A stretch of DNA of 64,000 bases from Sediminicola sp037203765 (lineage in GTDB: Bacteria > Bacteroidota > Bacteroidia > Flavobacteriales > Flavobacteriaceae): contig NZ_JBBCAS010000002.1 in NCBI RefSeq assembly GCF_037203765.1, positions 434,001-498,000 of the forward strand, written 5' to 3'. Numbering within the stretch: the first letter of the stretch is position 1; every line of letters starts with the position of its first letter. This document shows, one piece after another, positions 1 through 8,982 of this stretch. The position numbers and the translations under genes are program-made. The notes below the pieces were generated by a model. It worked only from the letters and a program-made list of their open reading frames with translations, searched no databases and had not been told where the DNA came from.

Positions 1-656
1 TGTTCCTTGGCGGTATTGGGCTCACCGTTTAAATAATCCGTTACCAATATTACTTTCTTTTGGATGTTGGTTTTCGATTTTGTTTCCGTGGTCTTGACGG
101 TTTTCAACAATTCGGAATTTAAATAATAAGACGCGGTCTTTTCCCCTGGACCAGAAGCATATTCTATGGAAGTTTCATCAATTCCATCGTTATTGGTCCT
201 TTTGATCCTTACCAAGTGATCGTCCTTATCATAATGATACTCGTACTTGTCCAGAAATTCCTTGTTATAGGAAACAATTTTTTCTGTTATTTTTTTATTT
301 CCAGTGGTATCTATGGTATAAATATTAGCAATGGACGTATTTCTATCAAATACCCCATCCCTATAGTTCTCAAAACGCTTTTCCTTTAATTCTCCATTGG
401 CGTATTTATAGATGGTTATATCATAGTCATCATCGTTATAGCGGGTTATGGATTGCGTTAGTAGTCCGTCTTCATTAAATTCGAATTCCTCCCTGCCATA
501 ATCGGTAATGATCAAACATGATTTAACCGGACCTTTTAGGTCGAAGTCGGTGTATTTGAAAATATTGATCTCTTGGGAGAGTACCGTTTGCGTACCAAAC
601 AGGGCTGTAATACCCACTAATATGCCCAATGAGATTGATTTGTAGTTTTTTACCAT
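1..656 (-). CDS. Secreted protein of unknown function, YD-repeat-like, cut by the left edge
   Basis: An open frame runs without a stop from an ATG at 656 to the left edge, so only the first 218 or so residues are visible. The N-terminus (MVKNYKSISLGILVG...) is a Sec signal peptide, with likely cleavage after a VLSQ stretch near residue 26. The mature part is rich in Tyr, Asp, Asn and Lys in a pattern such as YEYHYDKDDHLVRIKR and YGREEFEFNEDGLL, like the short beta repeats of YD/RHS-type and MORN-like secreted proteins of Bacteroidota. No catalytic motif is visible. It lies downstream of dnaK on the same strand, but a strong terminator separates them, so it probably has its own promoter in the 657-704 gap. 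Function unknown; the coding call is firm, the repeat resemblance is inference. Confidence 0.75.
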   Translation of the reverse strand, partial: MVKNYKSISLGILVGITALFGTQTVLSQEINIFKYTDFDLKGPVKSCLIITDYGREEFEFNEDGLLTQSITRYNDDDYDITIYKYANGELKEKRFENYRDGVFDRNTSIANIYTIDTTGNKKITEKIVSYNKEFLDKYEYHYDKDDHLVRIKRTNNDGIDETSIEYASGPGEKTASYYLNSELLKTVKTTETKSKTNIQKKVILVTDYLNGEPNTAKE

Positions 657-704
657 GGCCCAAAATTAGTTGATATTCATCCAAAACAAAAAGAAAAGAA
701 GGTC

Positions 705-738
705 AAATAAAAAAGGGACGAATTGCTTCGTCCCTTTT
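705..738 (-). terminator. Intrinsic terminator of dnaK
   Basis: A perfect 12-bp stem (AAAAGGGACGAA at 711-722, TTCGTCCCTTTT at 727-738) closes a TTGC loop. On the minus strand it is followed by a T-rich run (705-716 complement). It lies about 50 bp after the dnaK stop and insulates the next gene. Confidence 0.9.
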
Positions 739-787
739 ATGGTTAAAGATTTGCTTGATTTTACGATCAAACACCTCTATTTGTCAT

Positions 788-2695
788 TTATTTTACTTCC
801 TCGAAGTCAACATCTTCTACATTGTCACCTTCCTTGGCTCCAGCATCTGCACTAGGTTCACCGTTTGGAGATGCTCCTGCTTGTTGTCCTTCGGCTTGCG
901 CTTTGTACATTTCTTCGGAAGCTGATTTCCACGCTTCGTTGATTTTATCCAAAGCTGGAGAGATCATAGCTAAATCTTTCGACTCATAAGCTTTCTTCAA
1001 TTCCTCCAAAGCATCTTCAATTGGTTTCTTTTTATCGTCCGATAATTTTTCGCCAAATTCTTTCAGTTGCTTTTCGGTTTGGAAGATCATTCCGTCCGCT
1101 TCGTTCAACTTATCAGCAGTTTCTTTCGCTTTTTTATCCGATTCGGCATTGGCTTCTGCCTCAGCTTTCATTTTTTTGATTTCTTCTTCTGTCAATCCTG
1201 AAGAAGCTTCAATACGGATATCCTGCGATTTGTTGGTAGCCTTATCTGTTGCAGACACCTTGATGATACCGTTGGCATCAATATCAAAGGTAACTTCAAT
1301 CTGAGGTGTTCCTCTTTGTGCTGGTGGAATTCCGTCCAAATGGAATCTTCCTATGGTCTTGTTATCCGCAGCCATTGGTCTCTCTCCTTGCAATACATGG
1401 ATTTCCACAGAAGGCTGATTATCTGCCGCTGTTGAGAATACCTGTGACTTTTTAGTAGGGATAGTTGTGTTGGCCTCAATTAACTTGGTCAGTACACCGC
1501 CCATAGTCTCAATACCCAATGACAAAGGAGTTACGTCCAATAAAAGAACGTCCTTTACATCACCGGTCAATACACCTCCCTGGATGGCTGCACCAACGGC
1601 AACCACTTCATCGGGGTTCACACCTTTAGATGGTTTTTTTCCAAAGAACTTCTCAACGGCTTCCTGAACAGCAGGAATCCTAGTGGAACCACCTACCAAA
1701 ATGATTTCATCGATATCACTCTTGGAAAGACCCGCCGCTTTTAGTGCTGTCTCACAAGGTGCTATGGTCCTTTTTACCAAATCCTCGATCAATTGCTCGA
1801 ATTTTGCTCTGGACAAGGTACGAACCAAATGCTTTGGTCCTGAAGCTGTAGCCGTAACGTAAGGTAGGTTAACCTCTGTTTGTGCAGAAGAAGACAATTC
1901 TATCTTGGCCTTTTCAGCTGCTTCACGTAAGCGTTGCAATGCCATTGCATCCTTGCGCAAATCGATTCCTTCTTCCTTATTGAATTCATCTGCCAACCAA
2001 TCGATGATCTTTTGGTCAACATCGTCACCTCCTAAGTGTGTATCACCATCTGTAGACAATACTTCAAATACTCCATCACCCAATTCTAGGATAGAAACAT
2101 CATGTGTACCACCTCCAAAGTCAAAAACAACAATTTTTTGCTCGGTATCTTTTTTATCAAGACCGTAGGCCAAAGATGCGGCTGTTGGCTCATTGATAAT
2201 ACGCTCAACTGTTAGACCGGCAATTTCACCAGCTTCTTTGGTAGCTTGTCTCTGGGCGTCGTTAAAGTAAGCAGGCACGGTAATTACCGCTCTAGTTACA
2301 GATTGTCCCAAATAATCCTCAGCAGTTTTCTTCATTTTCTGAAGTATCATAGCTGATAATTCTTGTGGAGAATACAAACGTCCATCAATATCAACTCTTG
2401 GGGTATCGTTGTCTCCCTTAACTACCTTATAAGGTACTCTTCCTGCTTCCTTACTGGATTCAGAATATTTATTACCCATAAATCTCTTGATAGAGTATAT
2501 GGTTTTATGTGGGTTTGTGACCGCCTGACGCTTTGCAGGGTCACCTACTTTAATTTCTCCGCCTTCTACAAATGCTATAACAGATGGAGTTGTTCTTTTT
2601 CCTTCAGCATTTGGGATAACTACTGGCTCGTTACCTTCCATTACGGATACGCAAGAGTTGGTGGTTCCCAAATCGATTCCAATAATCTTACTCAT
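788..2695 (-). CDS. dnaK: Molecular chaperone DnaK (Hsp70)
   Basis: ATP-dependent cytoplasmic chaperone that binds unfolded hydrophobic segments, working with DnaJ and GrpE and handing aggregates to ClpB. The 635 residues match full-length bacterial DnaK. The nucleotide-binding domain (about 1-385) starts with the phosphate-1 loop IIGIDLGTTNSCV and holds the VVFDFGGGTHDVSIL and ILVGGSTRIP motifs. The linker DVLLLDVTPLSLGIETMGG leads into the beta substrate-binding domain and helical lid (about 505-600). A Gly/Ala-rich tail ends in the acidic DVDFEEVK. dnaJ and grpE are not adjacent. Upstream lies a palindrome plus a TGG/TTGAC promoter core that is repeated at clpB, so heat-shock control is likely. 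It is followed by its own terminator and appears monocistronic. Confidence 0.99.
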   Translation of the reverse strand: MSKIIGIDLGTTNSCVSVMEGNEPVVIPNAEGKRTTPSVIAFVEGGEIKVGDPAKRQAVTNPHKTIYSIKRFMGNKYSESSKEAGRVPYKVVKGDNDTPRVDIDGRLYSPQELSAMILQKMKKTAEDYLGQSVTRAVITVPAYFNDAQRQATKEAGEIAGLTVERIINEPTAASLAYGLDKKDTEQKIVVFDFGGGTHDVSILELGDGVFEVLSTDGDTHLGGDDVDQKIIDWLADEFNKEEGIDLRKDAMALQRLREAAEKAKIELSSSAQTEVNLPYVTATASGPKHLVRTLSRAKFEQLIEDLVKRTIAPCETALKAAGLSKSDIDEIILVGGSTRIPAVQEAVEKFFGKKPSKGVNPDEVVAVGAAIQGGVLTGDVKDVLLLDVTPLSLGIETMGGVLTKLIEANTTIPTKKSQVFSTAADNQPSVEIHVLQGERPMAADNKTIGRFHLDGIPPAQRGTPQIEVTFDIDANGIIKVSATDKATNKSQDIRIEASSGLTEEEIKKMKAEAEANAESDKKAKETADKLNEADGMIFQTEKQLKEFGEKLSDDKKKPIEDALEELKKAYESKDLAMISPALDKINEAWKSASEEMYKAQAEGQQAGASPNGEPSADAGAKEGDNVEDVDFEEVK

Positions 2696-2746
2696 GTTTA
2701 TGTTTTTATTGTGTTGAAAATTCCTTTTGTAATTCGATACCTATAA

Positions 2747-2787
2747 GTCAATGATTGTGCCATTGAAAAAAATATGACAAGGTGGCA
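2747..2787 (-). promoter_or_regulatory. Putative heat-shock control region of dnaK
   Basis: Read on the minus strand, TGCCACCTTGTCA (2775-2787) fits the self-complementary pattern TGnCAnnnTGnCA. Exactly 36 bp downstream, start to start, is TTGAC (2747-2751), preceded by TGGCAC starting 11 bp before it (T at 2762). The core TGGCAC-N5-TTGAC resembles a sigma-54 -24/-12 element except that the usual GC at -12 is GA. The clpB upstream region has the same three elements at the same distances. The dnaK ATG is 51 bp downstream. No CIRCE element is present. Which factor binds is unknown. Confidence 0.65.
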
Positions 2788-3011
2788 GACTACCGTGCAC
2801 CTTAATGACAATAACGGACCAACTTTAACAATAATGAAGACACCTGCCTGCCGTTGACACACTCTGGACCACATCCACCACAACAAAGAAGGGAGTAGGG
2901 CCACAAACCTTTGATGTATGCATTTGATTGATTCTATGTCACTTAAAAGTTGTCGGGAGTTATTTACCGCAATAAACCAATTTCTCCTTCATTTTTTAGC
3001 GAAGAGAAACA

Positions 3012-3019
3012 TATATTTG
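3012..3019 (+). promoter_or_regulatory. -7 element of the sdaA promoter
   Basis: TATATTTG is an exact match to the Bacteroidota -7 consensus TAnnTTTG and lies 24 bp before the sdaA ATG, which implies a short leader of about 18 nt. No clear TTG is seen at -33. The rest of the 348-bp dnaK/sdaA gap holds the divergent dnaK control region and nothing else I can recognise. Confidence 0.55.
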
Positions 3020-3043
3020 TTATCAACTTAATCGATTGCGTAA

Positions 3044-4468
3044 ATGGAATGTATTAGCACTTTCGACATGCTTAAAATTGGGGTAGGACCGTCTAGTTCC
3101 CATACTCTTGGTCCGTGGAGGGCTGCTGAAAGGTGGATCAAAGAAATGAAGGAAGATGGTATCTTTGACCAGGTTTCTGCCATTAAGGTACACATCTACG
3201 GATCCTTGTCTCTAACGGGAAAGGGACACGCAACAGATTTGGCCATTATGCTGGGATTGTCAGGGGCAGATCCCGAATATATTCCCATTGAAGATATAAG
3301 TGGTATTGTTGAGGATATTAAGTCCAAAGGCACCATAAACTTCAACGGCGAAAAAGAACTTGCCTTTGATGCCAAACAGGATATTGTATTTGAAAGGGAA
3401 TTTCTACCCTTCCATGCCAATGGGATGTTGTTTGAGGCGACGCTGGACTCTGGGGAAAAGATAGTGGAAACCTACTATTCTATTGGTGGAGGTTTTGTGG
3501 TCAAAGAAGAACGTGAGAATGCCAAACAAAACCTAAAGGTCTTTAGGACATTTCCCTTTCCCATTGTCAAGGGCACGGAACTCTTGGCCTTTTGTAAGTC
3601 TGAGAACAAATCTATTTCGGAACTTGTTTTGGAAAATGAGCGATCCCTGCGCTCTGATGATGAAATTGACCGGGAATTGCAACGTATATGGGATACTATG
3701 TTGGAATGCATGTATATAGGTTGTCATACAGAAGGCCATTTGCCGGGTGGTCTAAACGTCAGAAGGCGCGCCTATGACATGTGCCAAAGTTTAAAAGGGG
3801 ACATTCCCTACAATACTCCCCAAGAGTGGTTGGAAGCCATCCGAAAGACCGAAGTAAAGTTTAGGCAAATTCTGAAGTGGGTAAGTTGTTTTGCCCTCAG
3901 CGTCAATGAAGTCAATGCTTCTTTGGGGCGGGTTGTAACTGCTCCTACCAATGGCAGTGCAGGGGTAATACCTGCCGTTTTGATGTATTACATGGTCATA
4001 GAAAACCATGATGCCACCTTCGAGCATGTAAAAAAGTTTTTGATGGTAGCAGGGGAAATAGGAAGTATCTTTAAAAAAGGAGCTACAATTTCGGCCGCTA
4101 TGGGCGGTTGCCAAGCAGAAATTGGGGTTTCCTCGGCCATGGCGGCCGGAGCCCTTACCGAACTGATGGGCGGTACCCCAGAACAGGCCTTGATGGCAGC
4201 TGAAATTGCCATGGAACACCATTTGGGACTTACCTGCGACCCTATTGGGGGCTTGGTGCAGGTACCGTGCATTGAACGGAATTCCATGGGCGCCATAAAA
4301 GCTATCAATGCAGCAGAATTGGCAATGGATTCCAATCCGGAAAATGCCAAGGTCCCCTTGGACAAAGTGGTTAATACCATGTGGGAGACAGCCAAGGACA
4401 TGAGTTCCAAATACAAGGAAACCTCTGAAGGCGGCTTGGCCGTTGGAGTTTATCTAAGTGATTGTTAA
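3044..4468 (+). CDS. sdaA: L-serine ammonia-lyase (serine dehydratase), iron-sulfur type
   Basis: Converts L-serine to pyruvate and ammonia in the cytoplasm using a 4Fe-4S cluster. At 474 residues it is the single-chain form, with an N-terminal beta domain (SSSHTLGPWRAA near residue 20) and a C-terminal alpha domain. The region GRVVTAPTNGSAGVIPAV and the cysteines in MGGCQAEIGVSSAMA and LTCDPIGGLVQVPCIERN are the family signature and the expected cluster ligands. It is divergent from dnaK and convergent, with only 3 bp between stops, with the next gene. A perfect -7 box lies just upstream. Likely role is serine catabolism for carbon and nitrogen; glyA at 31 kb is the other serine-consuming enzyme here. 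Confidence 0.97.
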   Translation: MECISTFDMLKIGVGPSSSHTLGPWRAAERWIKEMKEDGIFDQVSAIKVHIYGSLSLTGKGHATDLAIMLGLSGADPEYIPIEDISGIVEDIKSKGTINFNGEKELAFDAKQDIVFEREFLPFHANGMLFEATLDSGEKIVETYYSIGGGFVVKEERENAKQNLKVFRTFPFPIVKGTELLAFCKSENKSISELVLENERSLRSDDEIDRELQRIWDTMLECMYIGCHTEGHLPGGLNVRRRAYDMCQSLKGDIPYNTPQEWLEAIRKTEVKFRQILKWVSCFALSVNEVNASLGRVVTAPTNGSAGVIPAVLMYYMVIENHDATFEHVKKFLMVAGEIGSIFKKGATISAAMGGCQAEIGVSSAMAAGALTELMGGTPEQALMAAEIAMEHHLGLTCDPIGGLVQVPCIERNSMGAIKAINAAELAMDSNPENAKVPLDKVVNTMWETAKDMSSKYKETSEGGLAVGVYLSDC

Positions 4469-4471
4469 TTC

Positions 4472-4924
4472 TTATTGGCAGCCTTCCTTGCGCCTAGTAT
4501 CAATTATATAGATGATTTTCCACCCTTTTGAATCTCTTAACAATTGGAAGGAATTTACTCCACAGTGACTGATGTTATCATTGAGCCAAAATTCATAGGG
4601 TGTCCAAGCATGGGCCATGTCACCATCTATCTGGATATTGAAGGACAATAGTTTTTCCTCAAACTTGGTCGTGAAAGGTATACTTATAATGTGCTTTTCA
4701 AAATCACTGTAATTATCGGAACGCACAAAACTACGATCTTCTTTTTTCGCTATCGTCTGAATGATCACCTGATCTGAAACTACACTTCTTAATATTATGG
4801 AATCTTGTTGGTGGAACCCCTTGAAGAATGTCTCGATGGTTTGTTTAACGGTTTCCTTATCCGTGCTTTGGGCACTGATATTAAAATGATATAGGAAAAG
4901 GAAAAAACAGATTAAAATTCTCAT
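4472..4924 (-). CDS. Secreted NTF2/SnoaL-like protein
   Basis: A 150-residue exported protein with a signal peptide (MRILICFFLFLYHFNISAQS) cleaved after about residue 18. The mature part fits the cone-shaped NTF2-like/SnoaL fold: a first helix with VKQTIETFFKGFHQQDS, a central strand set (MAHAWTPYEFWLND) and a terminal strand GVNSFQLLRDSKGWKIIYIIDTRR. Such proteins are common in Flavobacteriaceae and mostly uncharacterised; some bind small ligands, and no catalytic residues can be assigned here. It is monocistronic, convergent with sdaA and divergent from panB. Fold confidence is good, function unknown. Confidence 0.85.
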   Translation of the reverse strand: MRILICFFLFLYHFNISAQSTDKETVKQTIETFFKGFHQQDSIILRSVVSDQVIIQTIAKKEDRSFVRSDNYSDFEKHIISIPFTTKFEEKLLSFNIQIDGDMAHAWTPYEFWLNDNISHCGVNSFQLLRDSKGWKIIYIIDTRRKEGCQ

Positions 4925-5041
4925 TTTATGATTTTTGGAATCGAATTTCGAAAATAATTTAATTTTTTTAAAGCTGAAACTAGGAATCCTTAAAAGTTTT
5001 TGAACAAAACTCCTTACTTTTATCCTCCAAAATAAAATTTC

Positions 5042-5860
5042 ATGTCTGTAGCCAAAAAAGAATACAAGAGGGTAACCGTAAAATCCTTGATAGAAATGAA
5101 AAGGAACGGGGAAAGAATTTCCATGTTGACTGCCTATGACTTTTCAATGGCAAAAATTGTCGACGATGCCAATGTGGATGTTATTCTTGTTGGGGATTCT
5201 GCCAGTAATGTCATGGCCGGGCATGAGACCACCTTACCCATTACATTGGATCAAATGATCTACCATGCCTCATCCGTGATCCGTGCCATAAAGCGGGCCT
5301 TGGTAGTGGTTGATATCCCATTTGGCAGTTACCAAAGTGATCCTAAGGAAGCATTGCGTTCCGCGATCAGAATTATGAAAGAAAGTGGTGCCCATGCGGT
5401 AAAAGTTGAAGGTGGCATAGAAATAAAAGAATCGGTAAAAAGAATTCTCAATGCGGGAATTCCTGTAATGGGACATTTAGGACTAACCCCACAGTCCATC
5501 TATAAATTCGGCACCTATACCGTTAGGGCCAAGGAAGAAGAGGAAGCAAAAAAACTTCTTGATGATGCCAAGTTATTGGAGAAATTGGGTTGTTTTGCCA
5601 TTGTATTGGAAAAAATCCCGGCGCAATTGGCAAAAAAAGTAGCAGAGAGTGTCCATATTCCAGTTATAGGCATAGGGGCAGGAAACGGTGTAGACGGACA
5701 GGTATTGGTTATCCATGATCTTTTGGGGATCACACAAGAATTCAATCCAAGGTTCCTTAGAAGATATATGAATCTATATGAAGAAATGGGTAATGCCATT
5801 TCCCAATATGTCACTGATGTTAAGAGCAGGGACTTTCCCAATGAAGAAGAACAGTACTAG
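5042..5860 (+). CDS. panB: 3-methyl-2-oxobutanoate hydroxymethyltransferase
   Basis: Transfers a hydroxymethyl group from 5,10-methylene-THF to 2-oxoisovalerate to make ketopantoate, the first step of pantothenate and CoA synthesis. The 272 residues are normal length. Family motifs in the TIM barrel are visible: MLTAYDFSMAKIVDDANVD, the metal-binding VGDSASNVMAGHETTLPI, VKVEGG, VMGHLGLTPQS and PVIGIGAGNGVDGQVLV. The next gene follows in the same frame directly after the stop, so the pair is transcribed together. The CoA genes coaBC and coaE are also in the window (54-62 kb), but panC and panD are not. Confidence 0.98.
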   Translation: MSVAKKEYKRVTVKSLIEMKRNGERISMLTAYDFSMAKIVDDANVDVILVGDSASNVMAGHETTLPITLDQMIYHASSVIRAIKRALVVVDIPFGSYQSDPKEALRSAIRIMKESGAHAVKVEGGIEIKESVKRILNAGIPVMGHLGLTPQSIYKFGTYTVRAKEEEEAKKLLDDAKLLEKLGCFAIVLEKIPAQLAKKVAESVHIPVIGIGAGNGVDGQVLVIHDLLGITQEFNPRFLRRYMNLYEEMGNAISQYVTDVKSRDFPNEEEQY

Positions 5861-6565
5861 TTGATTTTGGAAGATAAAACAATTTCTACCGCCGAGAACC
5901 TTCAAGTTCTATACGAGGACAACCATCTTATTGCCATCAATAAAAGACCAGGAGATATTGTCCAAGGCGATAAGACAGGAGATGCCCCATTGAGTGAGGT
6001 GGTAAAAGAATACCTAAAAAAGAAATACAATAAACCAGGTAACGTATATTTAGGGGTTGCACATCGTTTGGACAGGCCAACATCTGGGATTGTTGTTTTT
6101 GCCAAAACATCCAAAGCGCTTCCCAGACTCAATAAACTTTTTGCCGATAAGGATGCCAAGAAAACGTATTGGGCAGTAGTTAAGAACGCCCCAGAGCAGC
6201 AAACTGCAACGCTTACCCATTGGATGAAGAGAAATACCAAGCAGAACAAGTCGTACGCCCATAAAAAGGAGGTCCCAGAAAGCAAAAAAGCAATTTTGGA
6301 CTATCGATTGCTCAAAAAATTGGACAACTACTTTTTATTGGAAATTGACTTAAAAACGGGTAGACATCATCAGATACGTTCCCAATTAAATGCTATAGGA
6401 AGTCCTATCAAGGGAGATCTGAAATACGGTTTTGATCGCAGTAATAAAGATGGCAGTATCCACTTGCACGCCAGAAGCCTCTCTTTTGTGCACCCCGTCA
6501 AGAAGGAATTGCTTCAACTAATCGCCCCTCCTCCGGAAGAGCCTATTTGGAATGCTTGCTTATAA
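5861..6565 (+). CDS. RluA-family RNA pseudouridine synthase
   Basis: Isomerises uridine to pseudouridine in rRNA or tRNA. The catalytic-Asp motif GVAHRLDRPTSGIVVFAKT is present near residue 70, followed by the KTYWAVV strand and the LKTGRHHQIRSQL motif. At 234 residues it has only the catalytic domain, without an S4 domain, so the RNA target cannot be named. The frame opens immediately after the panB stop with TTG, and no ATG precedes the conserved LQVLYEDNHLIAINK segment, so TTG at 5861 is the best start. Translational coupling to panB is likely. It is a common panB neighbour in Flavobacteria; a functional link is not evident. Confidence 0.93.
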   Translation: MILEDKTISTAENLQVLYEDNHLIAINKRPGDIVQGDKTGDAPLSEVVKEYLKKKYNKPGNVYLGVAHRLDRPTSGIVVFAKTSKALPRLNKLFADKDAKKTYWAVVKNAPEQQTATLTHWMKRNTKQNKSYAHKKEVPESKKAILDYRLLKKLDNYFLLEIDLKTGRHHQIRSQLNAIGSPIKGDLKYGFDRSNKDGSIHLHARSLSFVHPVKKELLQLIAPPPEEPIWNACL

Positions 6566-6570
6566 GTAAG

Positions 6571-7434
6571 TTATCTGTAGGTTCTCACACTTTCAATTAC
6601 GACGGAACCCAAGATCAATATTCCACCAAAAATAGTCATTAAGGAAGGGATCTCTGCCAAAAAGATAGCTCCTATGATGATTCCATAGACCGGCTGTACA
6701 CTACTGATAATACTGGCTGTGGTAATTGAAAAATATTTAAAAGTGTTCAAAAATAACGTGTGTCCAATGGCCGTGGTCAGCAAAGCGAGCGTTAATAATC
6801 CCTTCCATTGGCCGAGCACGCCCTCAGTTTCCATAAAGAAAAATACGGGTAATAGAACAGCGGATACGATGATCATCTGATAGCACATAAGGGATGAACC
6901 ATTATAGTTCTTCACCCTTGCCTTTAACACCAAATTTCTCAAGGCATAGCATAGTGCGGACAGCACCCCCACCCCTACTGCAAGTGCATAGGAATTGCCC
7001 AACTCAAACTTTGGCACCAAAAAATAGATCCCGCCCAAGACCATAAGGCCCAACAATAAGTGAATTTTTAAAAATTTGGTCTTTAGAAGTATGGGTTCCA
7101 ACAGGGATGTAATTACGGGATACGTAAATAGGGACAACATTCCAATGGCTACGTTAGACAATTTAAGGGCATAAAAATAGGTGATCCAATGAAGCCCCAT
7201 AAATATCCCGCTCATAAAAATAGGTACGTAGTCCTTTTTATCTATCCGTAAAGATATTCCTCTCCATTTGCAGAAAAGCCATAATAACAAAAATGCCAAA
7301 AGGGCTCTGGAGGCTATGGTGATCGGCACTGGTAAGTCAATGAACCTACCCAGGGCACCTGATGTACTCACAAAGATCATGGCCAGGTTTATTTCCAATA
7401 AATGGACGAGATGTGGGTTCTTGGCGCTCAACAA
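6571..7434 (-). CDS. DMT-superfamily (EamA) transporter
   Basis: A 287-residue inner-membrane protein with about ten hydrophobic helices arranged as two EamA repeats, the second including VQPVYGIIIGAIFLAEIPSL with its characteristic Pro and Glu. Relatives export amino acids, nucleosides or other metabolites; the substrate cannot be predicted. The ATG is 3 bp after the stop of the upstream helical-repeat protein, so the two form an operon. It converges with the pseudouridine synthase, with 5 bp between stops and no terminator visible. Confidence 0.92.
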   Translation of the reverse strand: MLSAKNPHLVHLLEINLAMIFVSTSGALGRFIDLPVPITIASRALLAFLLLWLFCKWRGISLRIDKKDYVPIFMSGIFMGLHWITYFYALKLSNVAIGMLSLFTYPVITSLLEPILLKTKFLKIHLLLGLMVLGGIYFLVPKFELGNSYALAVGVGVLSALCYALRNLVLKARVKNYNGSSLMCYQMIIVSAVLLPVFFFMETEGVLGQWKGLLTLALLTTAIGHTLFLNTFKYFSITTASIISSVQPVYGIIIGAIFLAEIPSLMTIFGGILILGSVVIESVRTYR

Positions 7435-7437
7435 TAA

Positions 7438-8982
7438 TTACCTAGTTAGTGCCAAAGCCTTTTCCCTGATTATCTCGGCCACCGGTCTATTTTCCAAATG
7501 ACTCTCTAGCCAAGAAAGGATATCCAGATATAAAAATGCCCTTTTCTCGTAAGGATGGTCTTCATACTTTTTCAATTCATTATATAATTTTTGGAATTCG
7601 TCCTTGAGCTCATGGGGATAAATATTGCCCAGGTTCCTTAAGAACTTGATCATTTCCTTTTGAACGGCATGTAGGTCGTTCATTTTCAGCAAAAACTTAT
7701 AGGTGCTCTTAAGCTGGACTTCCAAATGATAATCCATCCCGGCCTCATAATGGGCAACTAGGCTTAGGACACGGGCGAAGCACATCAGGTCCTCGCGCAT
7801 TTTCAGGTTTTTGTTGTTGATGATTTTTTTAAGGTATTGAATGCAGGTCTTGTTATCTCCCATACTAAAATAAAGACATGCAATCTTGTAATAAAATACC
7901 ATGACATGGTGCTCGTCTATACGCTCCTTATGTTTGTTGATCCCGTATTCTATAATTTTTACCAGATATAGGCCCTTTTCAAAAGTTCCTTCCATAAAAT
8001 GGAGGTTCAATTTATTGGAATTGATGTACAAAAAAGCCAAGGATGAAATGTTGTCATTTTTTGGAAATTCCTCGCTATTGACCATCGCTTCCAGCCTATC
8101 CAGGGTTTCCTTGAACTGAGAGCTATATTTCACGTAGAACAGGGATTCCAAAAGATAGTGGTTGCCTTTTAGGAAAAAAACGGGATTCAAATAGATCATC
8201 TCCTTATTTTCATAAAATAGATCTACCCATTTGCTGGAATATTTATAGCAGGACAAGAAATCCTGGGTAAGAAAACTGTACCATAAATGGGCTTTATAAA
8301 GCCATAGTTTTTCTCTGAATCCAAGTTCATCAATATGGTAATCTGGCAAATGGTCATCAAAATACTTTTTAACTTCCTTTATTTCCGCATCGCTCCTCAC
8401 ATAACCTACTTTAAGCATCATGCCATATAATTGGAGGGATAGATTGGAAAGCTTACTGGTAATCACGTTCTGTTCGGATAGTTTTTTGGCCTGCATCGCC
8501 AATTCATCCGCCCTATCGGGAATACTCCTGGTTATATATTGGGTCTCAATTATCTTTTCCAACTCAACAATCTCGTAGGCTATATTCTTCTCTTCGTTGT
8601 CAATAGCCGTACTCTTTGCCTTATCTAATATTTTTAAGCTTTGCTTATAGAGTCCTTTTTGGTACAAAATAGTAGCAAAATCGAGCTGTTCCCTAATCTG
8701 TACCCGTATATTTTGGTTGACTGGATTTAATCTTAAACTCACCAGTATTTGCTTATAGAGGTGGGCCTTGAGATTGGATAACTGGGTTTTTTTAACAATC
8801 CCGCTTTCCAAAATGGCCTTTTCATCATAATCCTTCATCTTGTCCAAGAGGTTGAACAAGGCCAAAAACTTGGCATCCGTATTCACACCCAGTCTCCCTA
8901 CATAGAGCTTAAACTGTCTCTTTTCTGACTTGGAAAGTGATTTTATCAATACAAACAAAGCATCTTTATGTGCAGTTGTCAT
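7438..8982 (-). CDS. Conserved alpha-helical-repeat protein of unknown function
   Basis: A 514-residue protein with no signal peptide or membrane helix. It is almost entirely helical, with repeated amphipathic pairs such as YQKGLYKQSLKILDKAKS and YKIACLYFSMGDNKTCIQYL that read as degenerate TPR units from about residue 100 to 490. The first 30 residues (ALFVLIKSLSKSEKRQFKLYV) are characteristic of a Bacteroidota-specific family. It is the first gene of a two-gene operon with the DMT transporter and is divergent from leuA. A scaffold or protein-binding role is possible but is inference; I know of no assigned function. Confidence 0.85.
   Translation of the reverse strand: MTTAHKDALFVLIKSLSKSEKRQFKLYVGRLGVNTDAKFLALFNLLDKMKDYDEKAILESGIVKKTQLSNLKAHLYKQILVSLRLNPVNQNIRVQIREQLDFATILYQKGLYKQSLKILDKAKSTAIDNEEKNIAYEIVELEKIIETQYITRSIPDRADELAMQAKKLSEQNVITSKLSNLSLQLYGMMLKVGYVRSDAEIKEVKKYFDDHLPDYHIDELGFREKLWLYKAHLWYSFLTQDFLSCYKYSSKWVDLFYENKEMIYLNPVFFLKGNHYLLESLFYVKYSSQFKETLDRLEAMVNSEEFPKNDNISSLAFLYINSNKLNLHFMEGTFEKGLYLVKIIEYGINKHKERIDEHHVMVFYYKIACLYFSMGDNKTCIQYLKKIINNKNLKMREDLMCFARVLSLVAHYEAGMDYHLEVQLKSTYKFLLKMNDLHAVQKEMIKFLRNLGNIYPHELKDEFQKLYNELKKYEDHPYEKRAFLYLDILSWLESHLENRPVAEIIREKALALTR

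Noticed and set aside
2698..2904. 68-codon minus-strand frame upstream of dnaK
   Set aside because: It covers the palindrome and TTGAC elements of dnaK, has a composition unlike a protein (many Cys, Trp and Val) and ends just before the dnaK start.
2696..3043. CIRCE (HrcA) element in front of dnaK
   Set aside because: The TTAGCACTC-N9-GAGTGCTAA repeat is not present; only the TGnCA palindrome is seen.
3791..4222. 143-codon minus-strand frame inside sdaA
   Set aside because: It lies wholly within a well-conserved gene on the other strand and is a codon-bias shadow; its residues show no family motif.
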